A stretch of DNA of 64,000 bases from Puffinus mauretanicus (lineage: Eukaryota; Chordata; Aves; Procellariiformes; Procellariidae): assembly GCA_023333565.1 (NCBI GenBank), contig JAJKFH010003627.1, forward strand, positions 5,437,501-5,501,500, in the 5' to 3' direction. The translations under genes and the position numbers were made by a program. This document shows positions 15,001 through 26,500 of this stretch, piece by piece. The notes beneath the pieces were generated by a model. That model was not told where the DNA came from. It ran no database searches and saw nothing but the letters and a program-made list of their open reading frames with translations. Position 1 is the first letter of the stretch, and every line of letters begins with the position of its first letter.

Positions 15001-18000
15001 AAATACAGTCTGGCACACATTCTTGAAGGGTTGCCAGTCCCAGATCTATCCATTGCATAGCCTGCCAGCATGGGAAAGATAAGTATCTTACAGACCAGTA
15101 TCCACAGCAACAGACACTGGAATTTTATCTTTTTAATACATATAAAAACCCAAATAAAATAATTGCTTTCTCATTTTCCAGTTTTATAATAGTAATAATG
15201 ACCTTTACGTCAGGAATTTTCAGCAGTTAATGACTGTCTGGCTTTTTCTTTGGCCCTTGGTTTCTCCAGCCAGTCATTAACAGTGAGGAAAGTGCCTTCT
15301 CCAGTGGTCACTTTGGCTCAATAATTACCTTTTCATGCTACAGAATATACCAGCTGGGAAATAAGTGTCTCCTATGTGAATGGATCCATAAAGTGTTCCT
15401 TAGGTTTCAATTCTTTGAAAGAATATTCTGTTAGGACTTGAGAGTTTAATGTAAAAGATGATTGAGTATTATCCTGAGCCCCAAGAAAGGTTAGATCACT
15501 CTCAGGAATTGGGACTAAATAGCTTTGCAGTGATGCCCTTCCTCTTCTGAGGATGGTTTACGGCCACAGATTTCAAAAGATTAAATCTTAAGAATTTATC
15601 TATGTAATCTAGGTTCCCATACTATCCTCTTGGTATTGGAGCACTTCAGAAATTATATGTGGACACAAATATTTTCTCGTCCATCTTCTAGTATCATACA
15701 GGAACTGGACCTCTTTTTTTTTTTTTTTTTGATTGACTTTTATATGTAATCATTGTGACACCAAAAGTAGAGTGTGGCAACAGTGTCTTGAGAGTTAAAA
15801 ATTATTTAAAAATCTAAAGGGGAGCAACCCTCTGGAATGCCTGCCCTGCTCTGTTTGTCTAGCTAGCAGATTCCCCCCTTCCAACCACCCACTCTATCTC
15901 AAAACACGTAGAAGCTGTATATGACTTTGTTCAGAGGAAGATTCATTTATACCTGGAAATGACTTTATCTTGCATTCCATCATAAGATAAAAAATGAGCT
16001 ACTATGGAACGGAGGTATCTTCTGACTACCCTATTGATCATATTCTTGGCAAAAATTAACCAGATTGTGAGTAGATTGTATGTGTGCACATACATAAACC
16101 TTTGAACAGTCTTCAGTTCTTGTGCATTGTTATTTGAGTTATTCTTTAAACTTTATGACTTTAAATGCCATTGCTAAAATACGGCGTTACCTAAAAAAAC
16201 TGTCAATATATCTTTCCTTCAGGGTGTATTTGAGCTTGAAAACAATTATGTAAGAAATGCACTACTTGGAGGATAAATAAATTCACAAGAAAACAGTAAC
16301 GTTTTCTAAACCACATATTGAATGTGTAGGGATTCCTAGCAGTTAGTCCAGTGTATTGTTATTGCTGAGTAGTCAGGTAGTAGTGAAACCCCTCCACTTG
16401 AATGGTAAAACAAAATGGGAATTTCTTCATCAGTAGATTTAAAATCAATATAGTGTCCCTTGAGGGTCTGGTATTAAACATGGAAGTAATGTGACTGATG
16501 AGCCTAATTTTAATGTTTTGCTGTGAAAGAGATTTAGTACCTGCATAACTATTAATGGTACTATTAGTTTTTCATTTTATATCTTTAAGTGAAAACACAG
16601 AGTGCATATCAAAACCACAGGCATCAGCTTTTGCTTTAACGCTTTTTTACTTTTCAAGAAAAATAACAGCAGCAAAATATAGGTAGTGTTCCAGGAAACA
16701 GCCACTCAGAGTCCCACAAGGGCTGGGACTGTGCTTTGTGGTTTCCTGACTCTTGGAGTGACACTTTTACTTTTTAAGCTGGGGCTTCATTTGTATTTTG
16801 AAAGTATGACAATCTACTTCTCAGCAGGGTTGTGTTGTTTCTGAAAAGCTGGACTTGCTAGAGGATTTAAATCTGGTAAGGATCCAGTAATTCCCTTAAC
16901 AATGAGTTTTAAAATCTACACCTTTAAAATAGCTTTACACCTTTAAACCTCAAGCTAACCCCACTGTTAAAACAGCTGGCTAACCACTAGTAAAAATGGG
17001 AAAGGTCCAAATGAAAAGAGTGACAATATTTGTGTATTTCATTCTGTGCTTAAATGGATCTTTTCCTCAGCTTCTCAGCTAACCAGTGCAGATTATTTAT
17101 AGATTTTAAAGCCAGAAATTAACACTGTTCCTTGTAGGCAGAAGAGAAATGTATGGGATCATTATTAATTCTTTAGCATTATAATGCCTTCTGGCTCAAT
17201 GTGTGTGCTAGGGACCAAGTGTAAACACACATTTATCATCCCGACCCTTAATCTGTTCCCGAAAACGTCCTTCAGTGGAGAACAGTGAAACAGCCTTTCT
17301 AAAGGATCCGAAACCTTCTTTTGCTGCTGATACAAAAATCTTTACAGCCCTCACTGTAATCAAACCTTCAAATGTAAAATGTTGCAAATACCAGTTTAGT
17401 GTTCCTTTTCCAAAAGAAAAAAAATCCCAAACAAAAAAACCCACTATGACGCTAGTTGCCTTCACATGCAAGTCTTTCAGTTTTCTTTCATTGGGGCAAA
17501 TTACCCAGGCCTCCTTGGTACCTGAAGAGATATTTCACCTTCCAAGTCAACCTAATTTTTGAGTCCTTAGCTTCTCTTCGTTCCCCCTGTTATTTCCAGT
17601 TTCTCCACTTTTCTGTATTCCTTTCCCTCGACAGCAGTCTTAGATGTTGCTACTAGAATTCAGCTGTGGAGGAAATACAATCCTGGTAACAGTCAGTGTA
17701 CCGAATCCCTCGTTAGCCACTGAACTTAGGGGGACAAAATTGTCCTTCATGTAATTTTAACAGTGTCCATACAGTAATTCCAACTATCAGTCTGTCCTGT
17801 CGCCTTTCTGCAGCTCCTTTTACCTCCGTTGTAACACGAGGTAGAGGAGATAGGAGCGCTACAGCAGCTGTTATTATTTGATCAGCAACGCAATCTTTGC
17901 TGGAATTTCATTTCCCTTGCAGCCTAGCTACTAGAATACATGTCATCCATACTTCGTAGCAGACTTATATTTGCCTGTAATTACATACCAGTCTGGCAAT

Positions 18001-18245
18001 ACTTTATTGTTAACATAAAGTACTGCCATTTAAATCCCGAATCTTAAACTGAAGTATTTGCAAAACTCCGTAATTGCTAAAATAATAAAGCTGCCATTAT
18101 TGTACGGGAAGTTTACAGCTTGTTACTGAAATACTTACATCGGCTTAACTATACCTGTATGCACTCCTTATGTTTTCATGTGTTGCTTAAGAGACAGACA
18201 GGCCGACTTCTGCTTGGCATAACTATAAGTTTCTGGTACTTCCAC
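1..18245. other. Non-coding upstream DNA (possibly AGBL4 intron)
   Basis: No ORF here resembles a known protein, and none is framed by convincing splice sites in a conserved reading frame. Longest open frames (for example 11864-12397, 177 codons) are low-complexity in character with AT-rich codon use. The content is AT-rich unique sequence, a T17 run at 15714-15730, and a few ancient SINE-like relics (one near 6709). In mammals this flank of BEND5 is AGBL4 intron. I looked for AGBL4 carboxypeptidase motifs and saw none. Confidence 0.7.
6700..6745 (+). repeat. MIR-like ancient SINE relic (weak)
   Basis: The phrase GCATTAACCGCTTGACGCCT followed by CAGTTCCTCTGC resembles the MIR consensus segment around 'cacttaacctctctgagcctcagtttcctc'. 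It is diverged and called by eye. Confidence 0.4.
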
Positions 18246-18420
18246 AGAATGGCTGAGGTTGGAAGGGACCTCTGGAGGTCATCTTGTCCAGCCCCCTGCT
18301 CAAGCAGGGCCACCGGAAGCAGGTTGCCCCGGACCATGTCCAGATGGCTTTTGAGTTATCTCCAAGAATGGAAACTCCACAAGTTCTCTGGGCAACCTCT
18401 GCCAGTGCTCAGTCAAAACT
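18246..18420 (-). mobile_element. CR1 LINE 3'-end fragment
   Basis: The + strand reads GAATGGCTGAGGTTGGAAGG, then GACCTCTGGAGGTCATCTTG, then CCAGCCCCCTGCTCAAGCAG, and ends near TCTGGGCAACCTCTGCCAGT. This is the reverse complement of the conserved 3' region of avian CR1 retrotransposons, so the element is on the minus strand. It is short and 5'-truncated, as most CR1 copies are, and its terminal 8-bp microsatellite is reduced to ATTCTGTGG. It encodes no intact reverse transcriptase. It lies about 0.7 kb upstream of the CpG island. Confidence 0.9.
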
Positions 18421-19079
18421 TTACTTCAGGTTTTCCAGCCTGTGGTCTGTTCCCACGTACTAAGCAGCCTGTAAGAGATAACTAGGAAAAACAAGTTCAG
18501 TGTGGTTAAACTCCATGTAATGGGTAGAGATATACTGCAAAGGCTTAGGGATATGCAAACCAGAAAAGATTATAGAGTTTGGTTTCATTTTGTGTTGGCT
18601 TTTTGCAAACAGAAAACCAGTGCTGCCCCTCTCTTGCTGTTTATTACTCATTCTGCAATATTTTTTTTTTTTTTTGCCTTGAAACAATTCTCCATGTATT
18701 ATTGTTCTGCTCGTAAGACTGACCGGGTGAAACAGACCTCAGCACTGGAAACTTGGACAAGAGTTTGCTGTGAACCAGAAACAATGTTGCCACATTTTTC
18801 TTTTTTCTTACAAGCAGCTCAAAGCATCCATACTCGGTATGAACGCATCTCCAAAAGCTTGGGAATTTGTGCTAAAAATGGCACGGTCTCCAGCCTGTGT
18901 TCTTACACACCTGTACACAATTTCTCAACTCTCTGTGTTGTTTTGGGGGAGGGTGGGGAAGCTCTGAGTTCTTCCAGAAATGACCACTGGACAGCATCAT
19001 TGAGTGCAAGTGGTTCTGCATTACCCTGAACACCTTCAGGTAAAAACGGACGTTCAGATTCCGTTGATGCTCGGCAGAT

Positions 19080-20560
19080 GAGCGTGGGGCTCGGTGCCGT
19101 TTTGTTTGGCCACGAGGGACGTGGTCTCCTCTCCTCACGCGGCCATAGCCTCCCCCGGGTCCCTCCAAGCCCTTCCCTCTGTGCTCGCTGGCGCTGCCCC
19201 GGCCCAGGAGCAGACGGCCCGGTGTGACACCTCAACAGACGTGGGAGAAGGCCCGTTTCTCTGGAACAGGTGCAAGGACTTTTTAATTTGGAAAAAGAGC
19301 TTCCCGGGGCCTTCACCGGGGCCGGGTTTGAGCAACAGAGCCGGGAGGGCAAGCGCCTCAGCCAGGACCCCGTCAGCCCGCCAGGCCCAGCGACGCCGAG
19401 GCCGAGGGGCGGCAGCGGTCCCTCCGACAGAGCTGCCTGGCGAGTAGGAGCTGACACCCCGTCCGGCCGTACCCTCGAAAGCCTCTCGGACGGAGGCACC
19501 TGCCCGCCCCGCCTCGCCGCCCGCACCAACACCCGCCGGGGCGGGGGTGTGAGGCCGCTCCCGGGGAGCCGGGGCAGGCCCGGGCCTGCCGGGCGGAGAG
19601 CTGAGGCGGGCCCGCGCCCCGCGGAGGGGCCGGGACACGCCCGGGGCCGCCGGAAGGGGTGTTTCCGCAGGGGCCCCGGGCGGGCCAGGCGGGGGAGCCG
19701 GGCGGGGGCTGCTCCTCCCGCGGGCCGCCGCCACCCGGCCCCGGCCCCCACCCGCCCCTCGCCGCGCGGCAGCCCGGCTCGCGTCGCTCCGCGTTGGATT
19801 GCTCGTGTCTGCCCGGAGCTGGCGGCTGCCCGGCTGGCGGCGCGGCCAGGCGAGCTCAGCCGAGCGCAGAGGCGGATTTTGAGGAACAATAACAGAGCGG
19901 GGAGCGCGGGACCGGCGCGGCCGCCCCGCCCGCCCGCCGCCGCACCATGTACGCCTTTGTGCGGTTCCTGGAGGACAACGTCTGCTACGCGCTGCCCGTC
20001 TCCTGCGTCCAGGACTTCAGCCCCACGTCCCAGCTCGACTTCGACAACCAGAAGGTCTACACGGTGTACCGCAACCCCGAGGAGGCGGAGGAGGACGAGG
20101 AGAGCCCCGGCGAGTGGGGCGACCGCCTGCTGCTCCACAAGGCCCAGATCCTGGCGCTGGCAGGTGAGGGCGGGCCGGGCCGGGCCGCGGGGGAAGCGGG
20201 GGGGGGGCCGGGCCAGGGGAAGCCCCAAATGCCGCCCCCTCCCCGCTGAGGTGGGGGAGGGAGAGAGGGGGAGGGGGCGGCATCGCGCCGACACATGCTC
20301 GGAGCCCGGGCGGCACATGGCGGGCGGGGGGCCGCGGTGAGGCGGGAGGACGGCGATCCCGGGGGCGGAGGGGGGGGCCGGGGCCCCAGGCCCGGGAAGG
20401 GCTCGCAGGGGGTGGTGTGGGGGGTCCCACGGGGCGGGTGCTCCCGGCCGGGCAGCGCCGCGCTCCTGCGTGGACTCTCAGGCGTAGTGCTTCTCCGGAG
20501 CGGTTTCCAAAATAACCGTGAGCCCCCGGTAGTGCCCATCGTTACACCGCGGCGGGGATG
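19080..20560. promoter_or_regulatory. BEND5: CpG island with the presumed BEND5 promoter
   Basis: Base composition switches abruptly from AT-rich to very GC-rich with dense CG dinucleotides from about 19080, and back at about 20560. Exon 1 sits inside. There is no TATA box near the ATG. GC boxes of the CCCGCCC type lie at 19921-19940, and an AACAATAAC motif at about 19884. This fits a TATA-less, dispersed-start promoter. The transcription start is not resolvable from sequence, but is probably within a few hundred bases upstream of 19947. Island edges are by eye. Confidence 0.85.
19947..20163 (+). CDS. BEND5: BEND5 coding exon 1 (residues 1-72, ends phase 1)
   Basis: ATG at 19947 opens MYAFVRFLEDNVCYALPVSC, the N-terminus characteristic of BEND5. 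It is followed by an acidic stretch (EEAEEDEESPGEWGD) and HKAQILALA. The exon is very GC-rich, unlike the other exons, because it lies in the CpG island. The donor is GCAG|gtgagg at 20164. One base is carried over, which with AG from exon 2 makes Glu73. Reading on past the donor adds about 28 Gly/Pro-rich codons before a stop, which I treat as intron. Confidence 0.95.
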
Positions 20561-23500
20561 AAATCAGAAACTTCAAAAAAAAAAAAAAAGTCAAGGTTTT
20601 CATACACAGTATATTTATAGTGCATGGAGTCATTTATATACCTTTGCAGTTTGGCAGCATGTTGCCACATTAGAGGGGTACTGTTTTATATCCGCTTTGT
20701 TAGTTTAAGTGACTTCACAAATTGGAAGGCAATAGTGGAACCAGACCTTTAGATACTACGCTTGTTAAGCTTAGTTTTGCTACATTTGGTTTGTTTCATG
20801 TTTAACTTACGAATGTTTCTTTAGCTAAGAGGACCAATTAAAGTGTATATTAAGAAATAAACCCATATTTTGGCCATTTAATGAGTTCAGCCCTTGTGAG
20901 ATAGTGCTTCTGCTATGTGTCCCCCCAAATCACAACTCTTTGGCAGCATGTTGCCTTGAAGACTTTCTGTAGTTTCCTTGCAGCCACAGAAAACACGCTG
21001 CCATGGTCAGACTTGACATAGAAAAGAAGTTTGATGTTGTTTGTAGCAAATTACTGGCTAGCGTGGACTTGCCCAATAGGCTATTGAAAGACGGCGACGA
21101 CCATTTGAAATGTCAGTCTGGATAGCAAAGAGGACATTGGGTTCTGATCCTGACTTTTCCAGTTGGGGAGAAATAGTGATTGTGTCTGTTTCCCCAAATA
21201 TGGAATGGGCTTAATAAACTCTGCTCGCTAGTATTGAGTTCTAAGAAGGCAACACTGAGTTCTGATCTGTAAACAGAGTAACTCGGCGTTAAAGTAATGT
21301 AAAACTAGTATTTTTTTAATTTTATTTTTGTTTTTGAAAATAACAGTTCCTAAACCAGTTCAGCCTGGTGGTAGTCCATTTGGTCCCTGATGCGGTGACT
21401 TTCACCATTATCCTGTTTCCGGTAGTGGCCATAAATGGATGCCTGGAAAGAGCAAGAAACAGGCAAACACGTATGTTGTTTCCCTGTAAAGCTTTTCGAA
21501 TTTCTGAATATTTGCAACTCCAGGAGTTCAGGAGAACAATGAGATAGCGGGAGAATCCACTCGTCTGGTAGGCTATGTTTTTGCTGTCCTATGCCAGCCT
21601 GTGTTCTGTCTATAACAGAGCAGAATTGGTCTATGAAGTATTTCTTGCAAGTTACCCGTCATATCCATGGAAGACAGCAGTGTCAGCATTCAGGGTTTGT
21701 TTGGCCTCTTCTCAAAGGCATCCCAACTGGACTTCACCTTCCTCTTTCCCAACGGGGAACTGCAGCAGCAGTGCCCTTTCTGTTCCTCATGTTCATCTCA
21801 ACATAACTAAAGTGTTTCAGAGAAATATTTGGTAATTGGCATTTTGCTCACATGTTGAGCCTACCAGGTTGCCTCAATTTTCCAGCAGAAAGTGCACCTA
21901 CTTTCTCAATTCCCTTGTTCCAGGCAGAGTCTGTACACACCTAAGAGAAGTGTTCTTCTGTACAGTTTCCCTTTGTTTCATCTCTCTTGAACCAGAACAA
22001 ACCAATATATGCTGTTTTCTCCAGAGAACAAGACTTGTTACCTGTATTAGTGATTTGCACTAATTGTTCCCCAGAGATTTTAATTTCTACAGGAAATTCT
22101 CCTGCTGAGCCAGGAACACAAAGAAACATACAGCTACCTTTATTACATCTGTCACATCTCAATATATCTGACTAGATCTGCAATTTGCATGCTTAGAAAA
22201 CTTCTCACCTGAACACCAAGTGAATCCTTACTTCTGTTCTTCTCTCCACCCTGCATGATGTAAAAATACCATAATTGAATTAATCCTTTGTATACAACAT
22301 ATGTTTGTTTACTTTTAAAGTTGTCACTTTCTCCCCAGAGTTTTAATATTGGTGTTTGTTTTTATTACGGTTAAAGTCTTGGGGAGAAAAGTTGATGAAG
22401 ACATCTTAGCACAATTTTTGGTTTATAGTGACCAACTCTATTTTTACAGATTACAGTAACTTTTTATGGCAAACATTACAAGTCTGATGTTATGCAAGCT
22501 GCTTATTTAGTTTAAAAAATAATTTTACAAGTCTACTAGTTTCACATACTAGTATAGAACTTTTCATTCTAAAGGATTTCAGCCTACCTTAGTAGTAGTG
22601 TAAATAATGTGAATAAAGTTGCTTTTATATGTAAAATATACATAGTAAGTTGATTTTGAATTTTTGGGAGGAAGCCTTGCCTGCACAAATTAGTACATCA
22701 GTGACTTTAAGGTTTTATTGCTTTGGTCCAAGGATTCCCCATTAGGAACAGGCTTCAGGACCAAAGTCATGGTACAGATATTAAATTAAACAAACAAAGA
22801 ACAAAAAAAAATAAGGGGGGGGGAATAATCTTTTTTTGATCCTGCACAGTATTCTTTTAGAGTTTAAATGGCACCCAATTTTCATAGACTGATTTAACAA
22901 GGCTGCTCAAGTAAGCAAAGTTGTACCTATTTATATATATTTTCGTGATCAGACACTGGGATTAATTATAGTCCGAGAAACAGATCCACTTGGTTTTCCT
23001 TTCTAGTGACCTAAAGAGGAAGAACACAGGTACAAGACGCATATTGGCATCACGATTTTTTCTTTTGAAAAGAGTTTTCCTTTCCTATTTTGTTTAAAGA
23101 AATTTAGCTACTTTTCAAACTTTTACCCTTGTAAAGTAGGAGTTCACACAGGGATAAATACACGTTCATGCCCATAGTACGAAGTTTTATTGGAGCATTG
23201 ATTGTGTAAAGAGTTCATGAAACAATTGTCCTCATTTGAGGGAGTCTAGAAGCAATTCTTTGATCCTTTGCGGCGAGGTTGGATGCCTCTACGCTTGTGA
23301 GGAATATTATTGTTGCTGCAGAGGAGAGCGCGCTGCTGTAAAGGTATCACAAATTTAAAAAGGTCAAAAAAGAGGGAAGTAAGTTGGGCATGATCAGAGC
23401 ATCAAGTAATTGGGACAGACTTGATATGTTGAGGAGAGAAATACTGTCGTCTTTTGAATACTTCAGTAAGAAGTGATATGTAGTAGTATTATAGTGGAGT

Positions 23501-26500
23501 GATAGATGAACTCGAGCAGCTGTACACTTTTCTTGTGTCTGTGTGCGTATGGCTGGGAACTGCTGATAGTGGTGGTATGTGTTGGTCTGGGAAGCTTTGA
23601 CTTTTTCAAAAGTTAGCCAAAGACTAGGGCTCAAACCAGGCAGGTTAATCCCGACTAAGACAGTTCTAGATCTTTGAGCCATAGCAGGCATATTAAAGTG
23701 AATGTTTTGTGCCATAACAAGTTCAGCATTTGGTTAGCAGGCAACTGTTGATATGTAGTAATAAAGGAATAATTTTATTTACCTCTTCAATGGAAAATAT
23801 AGCTCAGCAGACTAGAGTTTCACTATATAGCAGCTTTTTGAGGTGGCATGTTAACTGGTCTATCTCGTTGAGAATACAAAAACAGTAGACGGCTTTTCAG
23901 GAAGAGTTTGAGTCTGTCTTTCTGATCATCCACACCCTTCCTTTTTTCTTCTTTTCTGTCCTTTCCTCAAAATGCTGAAAAGCTGTTTTTCTGGTCCCTC
24001 TTCTTGAAATATGTGTGCCACTTGCAACTTTTCCCCATTTGTCCAATATAGTCACCAGCAGAATTTTATAAGCATATGCACCTTATAGGAGCCAGCATGA
24101 TCCTTAGGTGACCCTGTTGGAGCCTTTTCTTGCTTTGCAAAGTGATGAGTATTAGGTGGAATGAACTGAGGTTCAGGGACTTTTTAAAGTTCACTACTTC
24201 GGGCTATGTTTATTAACAAGTTAATAGTGACTGACTAATTGGAGGCATTCTTTCCTGACTACAGTAAATAATTGTTCTCTCTAGCTGCTGCCCTCAACAT
24301 TTCCCGCCCACACAGTCGTAACAAACACATCTCCATCAGATTCTCATGGCAATTCCCTAGCTGCCACAGCAGATGTGTTAATACCTGTGTGCATCCATAT
24401 TCTTTCTTGCCCCTTTATAAAATGTTATGCTCCACTTCTTATTAGAATAGGTTAGGTGATTTTTTAAATCTTGAAAAGCCTATACAGCTCTTGGTGAGGT
24501 AATTTGCTCTGTATTTCAAAAGGATGTAAAATCTCTGTTCCCAGAACAATTTTAAATTAAATGATTCTAGGACTGAGTTTTGAGTAAGGTTGAGGGTGGA
24601 TGCACATTAAGAAGTTGAAGCAGGTTTCTTCGAGATGGATAGCTGATGGAGGAAAGACCCTTTGTCAAGTGCTGGAATAGGTGAAAATTTACAAGGTGAG
24701 ATCTTGAATTGTATCAAGAATATACAAAATTTAGGTCAGGAAGCGGTCTTGATGTATAACATTAACATGAAGCTTTTATTGGTATTTCTGTAGTCTTGTG
24801 CATCTTTGTGTGTTTTTTCTTCCTTGTGCTATTCAGACAGCTTGGGGAGTTGGAGTACGTAGAGCAGGTCATAGCTGTGGCCACTGTGTAGCCATGCTCC
24901 ATCCCATGTCCATATGTAGCCCACGTGTTGCATTTCTGTTCCCAGGGCAGTCTGTAGACTGAATGAACTATTGTCGTAGGGACAGCATTTGCTAACTCTT
25001 TGTTCCTAGAAAGCTCTAGGTCTATCCCCTATCATGATACGCAACTCGTATGGGGTGTGACAGGGACCTGGGGAGAAATGGCACCTGGAAAAAAAATCAA
25101 AAGGCCTGCAACTGCCTCTTGGGTCATCCCAAGTGTTGCCCTGAGTAAAGAAGTGCCAGGAGGAGGCTGTAGAAAACCTTCTAGTAGTGGTTCCTCACAG
25201 ACTCTTTTTAATTTGTTTGATTTTTCCTGGGATAGTTCTGGAGAACCTGTGGATGAGCTTGTGTGACGCAGCCCTTGAGCAGCAAGTCCTCCTCTTCCTG
25301 ACTGTGCTATCTATTGTACCTGTGCATCGGGTCTTGCCATGCGAATGGCCCTCTGCGGTCATTGAGAGAAAGTAAGGTTAGGCAGCGCAAAATATGATTT
25401 TTTTTAAAAAAAAAACTTTCTATTGTGATATTTGAGGTGCGTGACCTATTTTGTCAGGTACTTACCTGGCATGCTGCTGCTGTGTTACCTTTTCACCAGG
25501 TGAAAGATCTGGCTGTATGCCAGAGGTTCACCAAATCATTTTGTGTAACAAAGTAACTACATCACACTCTTAAATAGTATTCATAAAGAATATTTAAAGC
25601 TAAATTTCACACTCATTTTGTGTTTGATCCATTTCTGGTTTATTTTTAACTCTATTAAGATGAAGGGTGGTTTTTTTTTTCCCTTCTAAATTCTACTGTA
25701 GGAGCATATCTGAGATATGAAAGGCTTATACAAAGGCACAATTTTTGGGTTTTTTTGTGTCATTTCTGTTTTTTCAGTGGTGAAGTCTTAATATGGCACA
25801 TTTGTGCAAAGCTTAAATGGCAGCAGCAAAAAAATTTTGGAACTTTTAAAACCGTAACTGGTAAGTAGTGGCTTGGAGTAACCGTTATGATAGTGGTGAT
25901 GGTTGTATGTCATCAGCAGGATAAAATGCCGGTAAAAAGGAATTAAAAAGCTGGGATTTTTCTGTGCAAGAAGATTTTGCCCTTATGTTTAGATTTCTCT
26001 TTTTCTGTATTACTGTGCTTATTCTGGAAATAAATACCTTTTTTTTTTTTCTTTTTGGTCTTAAAACCCTTCCCAACTGACCTGCTTGTTCCTCAGTCAC
26101 ATTTGCCTTTTGCTTCACCCTTAATTATTTATTTTTATGACATAAAGACATACAGGTGACCTACACTGTTGTTACTTCTCTTGGTCTTAGTACATAAGTT
26201 GCACCACGTAACACCAGTTATGCTTGTAAATGTTGTATAAGCTTAACTACGATACAATAAAAGTATGAATTTCAGGATTTTAATAAAATTGACTTCAAAG
26301 ATGGGATGGTTACAGTAGCTATGGTAACTAACACTTACTAATTAAAATATGCTAAAATTTGTAGGGTAGTGAAAAGGGGAAAAAATGTAAGTTAATGTTT
26401 TTGTTTTCATAATTCAACAGTAAAACATTTTTTTCCAGTGGATTGCCTAAATGCCAGTCAGTCAATTATTTGCTTTTTTTAAAGAAATCCTTTAAAAATA

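Noticed and set aside
18120..18485. 121-codon open frame with RMAEVGRDLWRSSC
   Set aside because: Most of it is translation of the reverse strand of the CR1 3' region, not a gene.
18903..20318. 471-codon open frame on the minus strand across exon 1 and the CpG island
   Set aside because: It is Arg/Pro/Gly/Ala-rich throughout, as expected when GC-rich DNA lacks AT-rich stop codons. It runs through the CR1-distal flank, promoter and exon 1 without any domain, and two other frames are also open here.
19270..20340. 356-codon + strand open frame overlapping BEND5 exon 1 in another frame
   Set aside because: Low-complexity Arg/Pro/Gly composition from the CpG island. The conserved BEND5 N-terminus is in a different frame.
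22721..22766. 9-bp inverted repeat (CTTTGGTCC / GGACCAAAG) with a 28-nt loop
   Set aside because: Arms this short with a long loop are expected by chance many times in 64 kb.
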